A program made the translations under genes and the position numbers. Positions 26,750 through 33,597 of a stretch of 36,812 bases of DNA are shown one piece after another. How positions within the stretch are numbered: position 1 is the stretch's first letter; the number at the start of each line of letters is the position of its first letter. The stretch is from NCBI GenBank assembly GCA_903828955.1, contig CAIKOA010000008.1:1-36812 (forward strand). The letters run 5' to 3'. A model generated the notes under the pieces. It saw nothing but the letters and a program-made list of their open reading frames with translations. It did no database searches and had not been told where the DNA came from. Source of the DNA: an uncultured Microcaldota archaeon (GTDB lineage Archaea; Micrarchaeota; Micrarchaeia; Anstonellales; Bilamarchaeaceae).

Positions 26750-27920
26750 AACTGGAAATCTCCTTTTCGCCTTTCAATAGAACGTTTTCCTTCACTTTAT
26801 GCTCGGCAGAGAACTTTTCCAGCGCTTCAGTTTCCCGCAATGGCGCAGTTTCGCTTGCGCAGACATTCATTGCAGTAAGCGCAAGCCCGTCCTTAATTAC
26901 GAAATCGACTTCGTAGGAATTAGAGTAATACTGTATCTCCTTGCCGCGCCGCAGCAGGTCTATCGCAACCGCATTTTCAATCCTGCGCCCAAAATCAGGG
27001 GAAAAGGATTTGGAAACTGCGGCCTGGAGCCCGGTATCGTAAGCATAGTATTTGCGGGGTTTTTCCATCGCTTTCTTCAGAGAGTAGGAAAAGTAAGGGA
27101 CCTGGAACCCAACAAAAGCATCTTCCAGATATGTTAGGTACATCTTTATCGCATCAAAAGAGAGGCCGGTCATCTCCCGTATTTTGTTGTAGCTGAACAG
27201 CTTCCCGGAATTGGTAAGCACATACACCGCCAAGGTGCGCAGAGTGGGGACGTCCCGCACATCATAGCGCGCCGCAATGTCGCGGGTTATCGCGGTGTCG
27301 AAATACTCCTCAAGGAGGCGGGTGCGCTTTTCCGGATTTTTCTCCAGTGCAACCGCAGGGTAGCCGCCAATCTCAAGGTACTCTTTCAGGCTTGCCTTGG
27401 GGTATATCCCCCTGAATTCCCTAAATGAAAACGGAAGGACAAGAAAGCCCGTTCCTCTCCCTCCGAGGGAGGTGGAAAACTCAGAGCTTAGGAGTTTTGC
27501 AGATGAGCCGGTAAGGAATATCTTGAATTCCTTCTTATCCACCCGTGCACGCACCCATTTTTCCCACATGGGCACATTCTGTATTTCATCAAGGAAAACG
27601 AATGAGGGTTTTTTCCCAAATCGGGTCTTGAATTCATCAGTTGCATCATCCAGGAAAGCGGTGGAAAGCACGCTTGCAAACGAGGGTTCCTCAAAGTTTA
27701 TGTAAATGCAGGATTCCTTTCCGTGTTTTTTCGCCAGGCGTTTCAAAATCTGGAGGCACACCGTTGTTTTTCCGGTTCTGCGCGGACCGTAGAAATAAAC
27801 CGCCTCAGGGCCATCCACAAATTCCATTGCTTTATCAGTTATTTCCCTGGGAATCCCGGTTTCCGGCTCCCCTTTCCAGTAGTTCCAGCTCTCTACAGTG
27901 CTCCAAGCCCTCTCGTCCAT
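26736..27920 (-). CDS. AAA+ ATPase with DUF4143 C-terminal domain
   Basis: A 394-residue P-loop ATPase of the archaeal/bacterial AAA_14-DUF4143 type. Walker A is GPRRTGKT (45-52), Walker B FVFLDEIQN (about 108-116) and sensor LTGSS follows. The C-terminal half has a DUF4143 region with YYSNSYEVDFVIKDG, which resembles a PD-(D/E)xK-like core. The role of this family is poorly understood, and members are often multi-copy and mobile. Here the gene is flanked by a perfect 23-nt direct repeat, with copy 1 covering its own stop codon. A TATA box (27943-27950) sits 26 nt before the ATG. It does not belong to the neighbouring sugar operon. Confidence 0.88.
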   Translation of the reverse strand: MDERAWSTVESWNYWKGEPETGIPREITDKAMEFVDGPEAVYFYGPRRTGKTTVCLQILKRLAKKHGKESCIYINFEEPSFASVLSTAFLDDATDEFKTRFGKKPSFVFLDEIQNVPMWEKWVRARVDKKEFKIFLTGSSAKLLSSEFSTSLGGRGTGFLVLPFSFREFRGIYPKASLKEYLEIGGYPAVALEKNPEKRTRLLEEYFDTAITRDIAARYDVRDVPTLRTLAVYVLTNSGKLFSYNKIREMTGLSFDAIKMYLTYLEDAFVGFQVPYFSYSLKKAMEKPRKYYAYDTGLQAAVSKSFSPDFGRRIENAVAIDLLRRGKEIQYYSNSYEVDFVIKDGLALTAMNVCASETAPLRETEALEKFSAEHKVKENVLLKGEKEISSWLTV

Positions 27921-27942
27921 GGATTTATTCTCTTTTGAAGGG

Positions 27943-27950
27943 TATATAAA
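27943..27950 (-). promoter_or_regulatory. TATA box of the AAA+ ATPase gene, abutting repeat copy 2
   Basis: TTTATATA on the minus strand is centred about 26 nt before the ATG at 27920, fitting a leaderless archaeal transcript. Its last base touches repeat copy 2, so the repeat occupies the BRE/upstream side of the promoter. Confidence 0.55.
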
Positions 27951-27972
27951 GGGGTACGCTATACCGTAAGCC
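27950..27972. repeat. 23-nt direct repeat, copy 2 (upstream of the ATPase gene)
   Basis: Identical to 26727-26749, in the same orientation, 1,223 nt apart, so the two copies bracket the ATPase coding sequence. Bases just outside the match differ (26726 T versus 27949 A; 26750 A versus 27973 C). Confidence 0.9.
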
Positions 27973-28007
27973 CATCAAAATCCAAAACACCAAACCCTAA
28001 ACTTAAG

Positions 28008-28027
28008 AAATAAAACAAAAAAGAAGG
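28008..28027 (-). terminator. T-tract terminator after the candidate eL41 gene
   Basis: Read on the minus strand this is CTTCTTTTTTGTTTTATTTC, starting 17 nt after the stop codon at 28044. U-rich tracts without a hairpin are the normal archaeal terminator. Confidence 0.5.
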
Positions 28028-28043
28028 AAACCTGGTTCTATTT

Positions 28044-28118
28044 CTAGAGCTCCCCGATTCTCCTGTCCATTCTCCTCTTGAGGCGTTTGCGCTTCTTCTT
28101 TACCCATTTCCAGCGCAT
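28044..28118 (-). CDS. Candidate ribosomal protein eL41 (24 residues)
   Basis: A very small, highly basic open frame reading [16 protein letters not shown] then MDRRIGEL. eL41 is a 24-25-residue Arg/Lys helix of the large ribosomal subunit that begins MRxKWxKKRxRRLKRKR. The first 16 residues line up with it almost position by position. The ATG at 28118-28116 has AAAGG a few nt upstream, and a T-tract terminator follows the stop. The frame stays open upstream to 28235 without recognisable similarity; that extension may be noise. A chance basic frame cannot be excluded, but length, composition and the KW and RLKR positions favour eL41. Confidence 0.6.
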   Translation of the reverse strand: MRWKWVKKKRKRLKRRMDRRIGEL

Positions 28119-28229
28119 GCGGCCTTTCTTTTTCCATTTTCTTGGCCTTGAACCCAAATTATCACCGTTAATCTTGTTGGAGTTACTTAGCCTGCGAAAC
28201 ATTCTAAAAGCGGGAACAGGCGCAAAACG

Positions 28230-28246
28230 AGGCAAAGCTTTATATT
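28230..28246 (+). promoter_or_regulatory. BRE/TATA promoter of the HAD phosphatase gene
   Basis: A purine-rich BRE-like AGGCAAAGC leads into TTTATATT at 28239-28246, centred about 26 nt before the ATG at 28268. This fits a leaderless transcript covering the HAD and zinc-ribbon genes. Confidence 0.6.
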
Positions 28247-28267
28247 CAGGGAAAAAGGCATTATTGC

Positions 28268-28933
28268 ATGGTCAAGCATATTTTCTTCGATATTGACGAT
28301 ACCCTCTTCCCGACAAGCGAGTTTGCGGAATTGGCAAGGAGGAAGGCAATCCGCGCAATGGTGGAAATGGGCCTGGAAGAGAGCCAGGAGAAAATTTATG
28401 CAATTTTATTGAAGGTAATCGAAGAGAAGGGCCCCAACTACCCAAACCAGTTTGACGAGGTTTGCAAAAAACTAAAGGTAAGGGAGCCTGCAAAATACGT
28501 AGCTGCCGCAGTGGGCGCATACCATGCGGCAAAAACCGCAATCCAGCCCTATGCAGAGGTTCCGGGAACTCTCCTAAAATTAAGGGATGAAGGATACAAG
28601 CTCTACATTGCAAGCAACGGGACTTCCGTAAAGCAATGGGATAAGTTAATCCTCTTGGGAATTTCCCTATTCTTTGAAGACGTTTTCATCTCGGAAAGCG
28701 TGGGAGAGGAAAAAAGCGAGCATTTCTTTCGGAGCGTAATAAAAAGAATAGGCGCAAAGCCCGAAGAATGCGCAATGGTGGGCGACAAGCCATCCATAGA
28801 TACGATTCCTGCAAAGAAGGCGGGAATGAAAACAATCCGCGTTCTCCTTGGAAAGCACAAGGGAGAAAAAGGAAAGGCGAACGCGGAAATAACCAATTTT
28901 GCGCAGCTTCCGAAAATCCTGAAAAAACTATAG
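28268..28933 (+). CDS. HAD-superfamily hydrolase (subfamily IA phosphatase)
   Basis: A 221-residue haloacid-dehalogenase-type phosphatase. Motif I is [10 protein letters not shown] (residues 6-15, nucleophile Asp8 and Asp10), motif II IASNGTS, motif III a Lys in the [11 protein letters not shown] region, and motif [21 protein letters not shown] helical cap domain lies between motifs I and II. It resembles the archaeal group of small-phosphate HAD phosphatases related to glyceraldehyde-3-phosphate phosphatase; the substrate is unknown. It has its own TATA box and is followed 20 nt later by the zinc-ribbon gene with a good ribosome-binding site, so the two are probably co-transcribed. Confidence 0.88.
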   Translation: MVKHIFFDIDDTLFPTSEFAELARRKAIRAMVEMGLEESQEKIYAILLKVIEEKGPNYPNQFDEVCKKLKVREPAKYVAAAVGAYHAAKTAIQPYAEVPGTLLKLRDEGYKLYIASNGTSVKQWDKLILLGISLFFEDVFISESVGEEKSEHFFRSVIKRIGAKPEECAMVGDKPSIDTIPAKKAGMKTIRVLLGKHKGEKGKANAEITNFAQLPKILKKL

Positions 28934-28953
28934 CTTCAATAAGGTGAAAAAGA

Positions 28954-29199
28954 ATGAGCACCCATAAATGCGCAGCTTGCAGATGTTCAATGAAAAAATA
29001 TTCCAAAGTGAACAAGCTATTCAAAGGCAAATACATACTTTCCGATGTGACCATGTACGTATGTGAAAAATGCGGGGAAGAGTACATAAGTGATGAGGAG
29101 TACGAGCGGATACGCAAAAAGATTGAAGAAATTGAATCGAAGAGCAGGATACCCGCAGTCCACGAAGTAATCGCAAAGGCGCGTTTCATAGTCCTCTGA
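28954..29199 (+). CDS. YgiT-like zinc-ribbon protein
   Basis: An 81-residue protein with two metal-binding knuckles: CAACRC near the N-terminus and CEKCGEEY in the middle. A helical tail ends IPAVHEVIAKARFIVL. This is the layout of the YgiT-type zinc-finger domain, which in bacteria forms the N-terminal half of MqsA antitoxins and also stands alone. There is no adjacent toxin-like gene of MqsR type, so a toxin-antitoxin role is not supported. AAGGTGA lies 6 nt before the ATG. Confidence 0.75.
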   Translation: MSTHKCAACRCSMKKYSKVNKLFKGKYILSDVTMYVCEKCGEEYISDEEYERIRKKIEEIESKSRIPAVHEVIAKARFIVL

Positions 29200-29269
29200 T
29201 TTGGAAAATTCCGAGGAGTTACTAACCATTTTAATTCTTTCCCGCTAAAAGAGGACGCAAGGTGTATTC

Positions 29270-30124
29270 ATGAGAACGTTAGCGCTTTTCGGAATTATCA
29301 TAGCAATGCTGTTCCTCGCCGGATGCGGGGGCCCAAGCGGATGCTCGACAAATGCGGACTGCGGAAACTGGCAATCCTGCAACAACGGCACAAAGGTGTG
29401 CGATGCAAAGGCGGGCTTCTGCAATGTGGATACGGAATGCAAGGGGAAAGAGAATTCCTGCCTCCAGGACACGCACAAATGCAAAATAGAGAATTATTGC
29501 GACTCTGAAGGCGATTGCGACACTTCCTGGCAAACATGTTCGCTTGCAGACAAAACCTGCAAGCCAAAGGCAGGCTTCTGCGTTTCTGCAAGCGAATGCA
29601 ACCCAACAATTGAGCAGTGCAACAACGCAACGCACACCTGCGTATTGAAAAATGGGGTTTGCACGAGCGATTATGATTGCGAGGCATGGCAGGCATGCAA
29701 TTTGGTAAATAAGAACTGCGTCCCCACTGAAGGAAGGTGCGCAGTGGATACAGATTGCCTGGAATGGGAGACCTGCAACTCAACCGCGCACATGTGCAAT
29801 CCAAACGCCGGGTTCTGCATAAACGACGGGGACTGCCAAAAATGGCAATCCTGCGAGCTGCTCACCAACAAGTGCAAGGTTGCCACGGGCTTCTGCGACC
29901 ATGATGCAGGGTGCAACACCTGGGAATACTGCGACCTTGCGAAGCACCTTTGCACTCCGAGGCGCGGATACTGCTCCTCAAGTGCGAACTGCAACACTTG
30001 GGAACTGTGCCAGTTCGACAGCCACACCTGCAGGGCGAAAGCGGGAATGTGCAACACTAACATGGATTGCGACACAGGGTATTCCTGCAACTTAAAGAGC
30101 CATAAATGCGAAAGGGTAGGATAA
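29270..30124 (+). CDS. Secreted lipoprotein of ten tandem four-Cys repeats
   Basis: A 284-residue protein. A short hydrophobic signal ends in the lipobox LAGC, with Cys19 as the likely lipidated residue. The rest is ten back-to-back units of about 25-27 residues with the consensus C-x5-C-x5-C-x6-C-x5-6. Typical units are FCINDGDCQKWQSC plus ELLTNKC, and RCAVDTDCLEWETC plus NSTAHMC. Each unit therefore has four Cys, about 40 in total plus the lipobox Cys, presumably two disulfides per unit. Asp/Glu often precedes the second Cys and Trp is common before the third. No function is known; a surface adhesin or binding stalk is likely. It has its own AAGGTG ribosome-binding site and a TATA-like TTTTAATT about 36 nt upstream. 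Confidence 0.82.
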   Translation: MRTLALFGIIIAMLFLAGCGGPSGCSTNADCGNWQSCNNGTKVCDAKAGFCNVDTECKGKENSCLQDTHKCKIENYCDSEGDCDTSWQTCSLADKTCKPKAGFCVSASECNPTIEQCNNATHTCVLKNGVCTSDYDCEAWQACNLVNKNCVPTEGRCAVDTDCLEWETCNSTAHMCNPNAGFCINDGDCQKWQSCELLTNKCKVATGFCDHDAGCNTWEYCDLAKHLCTPRRGYCSSSANCNTWELCQFDSHTCRAKAGMCNTNMDCDTGYSCNLKSHKCERVG

Positions 30125-30127
30125 AGG

Positions 30128-30394
30128 CTAATCCCTTTCCCTCCACATTTTTCTTTTGGTATTCAATAAATCCTTAGAAATAGACGCGAGCTGGCTGCTC
30201 ACCCTCAAAGCCTCATCAGGGCTTAATTTTATCGCCACCTGCCCAATAGTATTGATTACCCTCAAAGTAAGGACTCCATCGCGAGGAAACCCGTTTGAAT
30301 TCGTAGGGGCTTCGCTCTCCATCCGCAATATCGTGCGGTGCTGTTCCCCCTTATCGTCCTTCCACCAATGGGTTACCTCATCTTCAACTGGCAT
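30128..30394 (-). CDS. Small conserved-looking protein, unknown function
   Basis: An 88-residue protein without recognised family: MPVEDEVTHWWKDDKGEQHRT, then VLTLRVINTIGQVAIKLSPDEALRVSSQL, then a basic helical tail. It has no signal peptide or transmembrane segment. The ATG at 30394 is preferred because GGTGG sits 5 nt upstream and a TATAA-type element (about 30434-30443) lies about 45 nt before it, giving a short leader. The frame extends to a TTG at 30433 (101 residues), but that start would lie upstream of the expected transcription start. It is antisense-convergent with the Cys-repeat lipoprotein, 3 nt apart. Confidence 0.62.
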   Translation of the reverse strand: MPVEDEVTHWWKDDKGEQHRTILRMESEAPTNSNGFPRDGVLTLRVINTIGQVAIKLSPDEALRVSSQLASISKDLLNTKRKMWRERD

Positions 30395-30433
30395 GGATGC
30401 CACCACGGTCGCAATTCTAAGATAGTATTTCAA

Positions 30434-30443
30434 CCTTTATAAA
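30434..30443 (-). promoter_or_regulatory. TATA box of the 30128-30394 gene
   Basis: On the minus strand this region reads TCTTTATAAAGG. Transcription would begin near 30412, inside the longer TTG-started frame, which supports the internal ATG start. Confidence 0.45.
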
Positions 30444-30515
30444 GAAAAGGAGAGAGTAGGTTTCCACTATTCCACTGAATTTTCCATTAATTTTTACAAA
30501 AAAAGAAGTACAAAT

Positions 30516-30524
30516 GTTTAAAAC
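30516..30524 (+). promoter_or_regulatory. TATA-like element of the Cys-rich surface protein gene
   Basis: GTTTAAAAC is centred about 35 nt before the GTG start at 30555, so the transcript would have a leader of about 9 nt. Confidence 0.45.
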
Positions 30525-30554
30525 GCTTATTCCCGAAGGGGTTTCGGTGTTAAT

Positions 30555-32330
30555 GTGGAGGGCACGAACCTTTTCGTATTATTCATAGTTGGATTTGTGC
30601 TGGGCTGCGTCCTCGTAATGCTTTTATGGATGGCAAGCCCGGCATGCCTCTCAATCCCCGGAATCAGCGGGGCTGCGGGAGTAGCGGCAGGAACTTCTGC
30701 CAACCTTACCCCTGCCTCGGGCACGTATACCAACATGGTGATACGCGACCAGGGCGGAAGGACGATCGCGACCACCGGGGATAAGGGAACGCTGAGCACA
30801 TTCACCGATGAAAACGGAAAGAAGAGGAATGTGATGTGCTACATGTCCTACTACTGCGTGGACCAGACCCCCTGTGAAAACAACCAATGCATACAGAAAG
30901 GGCAGAGATGCAGCCTCTCAACGATGCAGCAGGCTTCAGCAGCCACGGCCAACTACAATCCGGCAACGGGCGCATACACAGGAACAAGCGCCACGGCCGC
31001 AAGCCAGTGCTGCTCTCCCTATGAATGCATAAACGGATACTGCGGCGAGACCCAGACCTGTGTTAAAAGCGGGGAAAAATGCTCGACCGACAACGACTGC
31101 TGCCAGGGCCAGTGCACAAACGGAGTGTGCGGCCAGAACACCTGCCAGCAGGAAAACGACAGGTGCGGCAACGTATATCCGCAGCAAACAACAACGACGA
31201 TGATGGTAAACCAGCAGCCAACTTATTACGGAGAATGCTGCTCTCCCTATGAATGCGTAAACAACACGTGCACCCCACAGCAGGCATGCGTTCAAACTGG
31301 GAAAATCTGCGGAAGGGTCCAGGACTCCTCCATAGTCACAGCGGTTGTCTACAAGGACTATGGGGAATGCTGCTCTCCTGACGAATGCGTGAACAATGTC
31401 TGCGGCGGCACACAGCAATGCGTCCAGACAGGGCAGACCTGCGGAACAACTTACCCAGCAGGGGCAACAGCCAATTACCCGATACAACACGGGGACTGCT
31501 GCGCGCCTGACCAATGCGTGAACAACGTGTGTACACCACAGGAAACCTGCCAGAAGACAAATGCGATCTGCGGCTATGGGCCGCCGGTTTACACAACCGT
31601 TGTGGCAAACAGGACATGGCATGGAGACTGCTGCAGCGGGGATACCTGCGTGGACGGGTACTGCCAGCCGCAGTGCGGAGAGCTGAATGGAAAATGCAGC
31701 TCGACTCTTGCCTGCTGCGAGGGATACTGTGTTGCTAGCGTGTGCCAATCCTGCGAACCGGTAGGCTACACCTGCAAGGCGGATTCAGAATGCTGCCAGG
31801 GGTACACCTGCCAGAACGGAAAGTGCAGTTCCTGCATGAAGCAGAACTCGGAATGCAGCAAGGACGCGGACTGCTGCAACGGCCTTGTTTGCTTTGACGG
31901 CACATGCAAGCTTCAAGGGGCATGCGGCGAAGCAGGCCAGACCTGCGGCCTCGGAGTGAAGTGCTGTGAAGGAATGGAATGCTCTGATAATGATGTGTGC
32001 GTAGAATGCGCGCCGGTGGGGGATAGCTGCGGAGGGCAGTACACCGGAGCAGGAGGGTCAAGCTGCTGCTCAACCGGATACTGCTATTCCGGAACATGCA
32101 AGCAGAAAACCAAGTACCTCTGCGAGGACACCGAGACCGGGCCGGACTACTATTCTCCAGGCAGCGCAACCGGAGTATTCAAGGGCGTATACGGGACCTA
32201 CACGGACTATTGCCTTACGAGCGCTTCAGGAGTGGTGGATTACTACTGCGAAGTGAACGGTGAAAACTCCGAGATACAAACAGCGCAGGTGACGTGCCCG
32301 AACGGATGCTCTGGCGGGGCATGCAAGTAA
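30555..32330 (+). CDS. Membrane-anchored protein with tandem knottin-like Cys modules
   Basis: A 591-residue protein. Residues about 5-27 form one transmembrane segment or uncleaved signal anchor, followed by a Thr/Ala/Gly-rich linker. From about residue 90 on there are roughly ten Cys-rich modules containing a CC pair, such as C-x6-C-x5-CC-x4-C-x4-C. Examples are CVKSGEKCSTDNDCC plus QGQCTNGVC, and CEPVGYTCKADSECC plus QGYTC. Spacing and the CC doublet are those of inhibitor-cystine-knot (knottin) folds. Some modules carry 15-20-residue Thr/Tyr-rich insertions between the second Cys and the CC. The C-terminal 100 residues form a different Cys-containing domain ending CPNGCSGGAC. The start is GTG, with GGTG upstream. 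Function unknown; probably surface-exposed. Confidence 0.82.
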   Translation: MEGTNLFVLFIVGFVLGCVLVMLLWMASPACLSIPGISGAAGVAAGTSANLTPASGTYTNMVIRDQGGRTIATTGDKGTLSTFTDENGKKRNVMCYMSYYCVDQTPCENNQCIQKGQRCSLSTMQQASAATANYNPATGAYTGTSATAASQCCSPYECINGYCGETQTCVKSGEKCSTDNDCCQGQCTNGVCGQNTCQQENDRCGNVYPQQTTTTMMVNQQPTYYGECCSPYECVNNTCTPQQACVQTGKICGRVQDSSIVTAVVYKDYGECCSPDECVNNVCGGTQQCVQTGQTCGTTYPAGATANYPIQHGDCCAPDQCVNNVCTPQETCQKTNAICGYGPPVYTTVVANRTWHGDCCSGDTCVDGYCQPQCGELNGKCSSTLACCEGYCVASVCQSCEPVGYTCKADSECCQGYTCQNGKCSSCMKQNSECSKDADCCNGLVCFDGTCKLQGACGEAGQTCGLGVKCCEGMECSDNDVCVECAPVGDSCGGQYTGAGGSSCCSTGYCYSGTCKQKTKYLCEDTETGPDYYSPGSATGVFKGVYGTYTDYCLTSASGVVDYYCEVNGENSEIQTAQVTCPNGCSGGACK

Positions 32331-32340
32331 GGCGCAAGCC

Positions 32341-32369
32341 TTATTTTTTCTTTATTTTCTTCCCTTTTT
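32341..32369 (+). terminator. T-tract terminator of the Cys-rich surface protein gene
   Basis: Three runs of T within 29 nt, starting 10 nt after the stop at 32330. The same bases, read on the minus strand, encode the Lys-rich C-terminus of Trm56. Confidence 0.5.
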
Positions 32370-32874
32370 CTGCAGGCTCTAAACTGATATTTCCCCTGAA
32401 ATTAGATTCAAAACTCCTTTCCAGCTCCTGCCCGCCCATAATCCGGTCAAGTGTAACCGCAAGCGCGGCAACTTCCGAGTGGGGCTGGCTGCCCACCGCA
32501 ATGTTGAAATCAGCCATATGGTAAACTTCAGTAGGGACTTTCTCCCCTCCGACAACAACTACTGCCTTCTCGGCATTCCGAATTGCATTTTCCTTTTCAG
32601 GCAGAGGCATCCCATATACGGTCAGGTGGATAATCGAGTAGCCGGCTTTCTTGAGTTTTTCAAGCCGCTCAATCGGAGAGTTTTCGTGCGCAATCGAGAA
32701 TTTCCCGCCCCAGCTCCCCACGACCCCCTGCACGCTTTTCTCGAGGGAGTGGTCCTTCTGCCCGGAATAAATTACAGAATTTGCGCCGAATGCGCGAGCA
32801 ACCAGGCAAACATGGGTGGTAATCCTTTCATCCCGCGGAAGCCTGTGCCCGAGGCGGAACACGATTATCTCCAT
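32341..32874 (-). CDS. tRNA (cytidine(56)-2'-O)-methyltransferase Trm56
   Basis: Methylates the 2'-OH of C56 in the T-loop of archaeal tRNAs; the family is found only in archaea. The 177-residue SPOUT-fold protein has LGHRLPRDERITTHVCLVARAFGA at the N-terminus, IHLTVYGMPLPE in the middle, and the deep-knot SAM site VVVGGEKVPTEVYHMADFNIAVGSQPHSEVAALAVTLDRI. It ends in a Lys-rich tail (KKIKKK). A TATA element centred 28-29 nt before the ATG indicates a leaderless transcript. It converges on the Cys-rich surface protein gene, with 10 nt between the stops. It is one of the best archaeal markers in the window. Confidence 0.92.
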   Translation of the reverse strand: MEIIVFRLGHRLPRDERITTHVCLVARAFGANSVIYSGQKDHSLEKSVQGVVGSWGGKFSIAHENSPIERLEKLKKAGYSIIHLTVYGMPLPEKENAIRNAEKAVVVVGGEKVPTEVYHMADFNIAVGSQPHSEVAALAVTLDRIMGGQELERSFESNFRGNISLEPAEKGKKIKKK

Positions 32875-32898
32875 GTTTTATCTCTACGAACCAACATA

Positions 32899-32906
32899 TT
32901 TATAAA
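32899..32906. promoter_or_regulatory. Palindromic TATA box, likely bidirectional (Trm56 and a small RNA)
   Basis: TTTATAAA is self-complementary. On the minus strand it is 28-29 nt from the Trm56 ATG. On the plus strand a start about 26 nt downstream falls at 32928-32930, exactly where the stem-closed candidate RNA begins. Confidence 0.55.
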
Positions 32907-32927
32907 CAACGGATGCGTAATTAAGTA

Positions 32928-32997
32928 GGCGACGATGATATGACCGTCCCAGAGGGAGGGGAAACCCGATGACCGCCGGAGTAGCTTTTGAGTCGCC
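32928..32997 (+). ncRNA. Candidate structured small RNA, class unknown
   Basis: A 70-nt stretch with no coding frame. It is closed by GGCGAC (32928-32933) pairing with GTCGCC (32992-32997). Inside are a TCCC-AGA-GGGA hairpin and GGG-GAAA-CCC with a GNRA-type tetraloop. Two GATGA elements (32934-32938 and 32968-32972) lie in the presumed junction. Its 5' end is placed correctly for the TATA box at 32899-32906, and the downstream gene has its own TATA box at 33005, so it is not simply a 5' UTR. The GATGA elements and UUGA before the closing stem recall box C/D RNAs, but boxes C and D are not canonical. Confidence 0.5.
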
Positions 32998-33004
32998 CAA
33001 TACT

Positions 33005-33012
33005 TCTATATT
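33005..33012 (+). promoter_or_regulatory. TATA box of the nitroreductase gene
   Basis: TCTATATT is centred about 27 nt before the ATG at 33036, fitting a leaderless transcript for the nitroreductase-UppP pair. Confidence 0.5.
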
Positions 33013-33035
33013 CTTTTCCGCCTCTAATCTGAGCC

Positions 33036-33584
33036 ATGGAAGTTGAAAAAGCGATAATGGGAAGAAGGTCTATAAGGGATTACGAGACTAAGCCCATCCC
33101 GGAAGAAGCGCTCGCTAAAATTCTAAAAGCAGGAGCAATGGCTCCCTCTGCAATGGATGCGCAGCCCTGCAGGTTCATCGTTATTGAAAACAGGCAGAAA
33201 ATTCTTGAAATTGCGGAAAAAGTAAAGCAGAAGCTCGGCGTTCTCGGAATGGGCGCAAGGCTTGCTGAGCGGGCAAAGATAAAGCCGGACGTGATTTTCT
33301 ACGGGGCGCCGCTCCTAATCCTGATAGTTGCGGAAAAGGGAGACTGGTCCGAAACCGATTGCAACCTCGCGGCGCAGAACATGATGCTCCGCGCATACGA
33401 TTTGGGCCTGGGAAGCTGCTATATTGGCTTCATGAAAAAAACAATCAGGGATGACCGTGAAACGTTGCGGGAACTCGGAATTAAGGACAACCAGGAGCTT
33501 TACTGCCCATTAATATTCGGATACCCGAAGAAATGGCCAGAACCTAAAGACAGGGTTGAAAACATCCAGAAAAGGATAAAATGA
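33036..33584 (+). CDS. Nitroreductase-family FMN-dependent oxidoreductase
   Basis: A 182-residue member of the NADH oxidase/flavin reductase (nitroreductase) family. MGRRSIRDYETKPIPEEAL is the FMN phosphate-binding start, AGAMAPSAMDAQPCRFIVI follows, and CNLAAQNMMLRAYDLGLGSCYIGF is the central helix and FMN contact. PLIFGYPKKWPEPKDR is near the C-terminus. The physiological substrate of such proteins is generally unknown. It is followed 13 nt later by uppP with a GAGGGA ribosome-binding site, suggesting co-transcription without an obvious functional link. Confidence 0.88.
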   Translation: MEVEKAIMGRRSIRDYETKPIPEEALAKILKAGAMAPSAMDAQPCRFIVIENRQKILEIAEKVKQKLGVLGMGARLAERAKIKPDVIFYGAPLLILIVAEKGDWSETDCNLAAQNMMLRAYDLGLGSCYIGFMKKTIRDDRETLRELGIKDNQELYCPLIFGYPKKWPEPKDRVENIQKRIK

Positions 33585-33597
33585 GGGAAAACTCCAG

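Noticed and set aside
26716-28267. Transposon or integrative element around the ATPase
   Set aside because: There are direct repeats but no transposase, integrase, terminal inverted repeats or tRNA target, so only the repeats are reported.
28954-29199. MqsA-type antitoxin of a toxin-antitoxin pair
   Set aside because: Only the zinc-ribbon part is present, no DNA-binding domain, and no MqsR-like toxin is adjacent.
29330-30120. Tandem DNA repeats resembling a CRISPR-like or satellite array
   Set aside because: The periodicity comes from Cys codons in a coding repeat protein; the nucleotide units are divergent and there are no spacers.
32928-32997. tRNA or fluoride riboswitch reading of the structured element
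   Set aside because: No D-loop or T-loop, and the closing stem is only 6 bp. The GATGACC after a GAAA hairpin recalls the fluoride motif, but the AACYGCC segment and the pseudoknot partner are missing.
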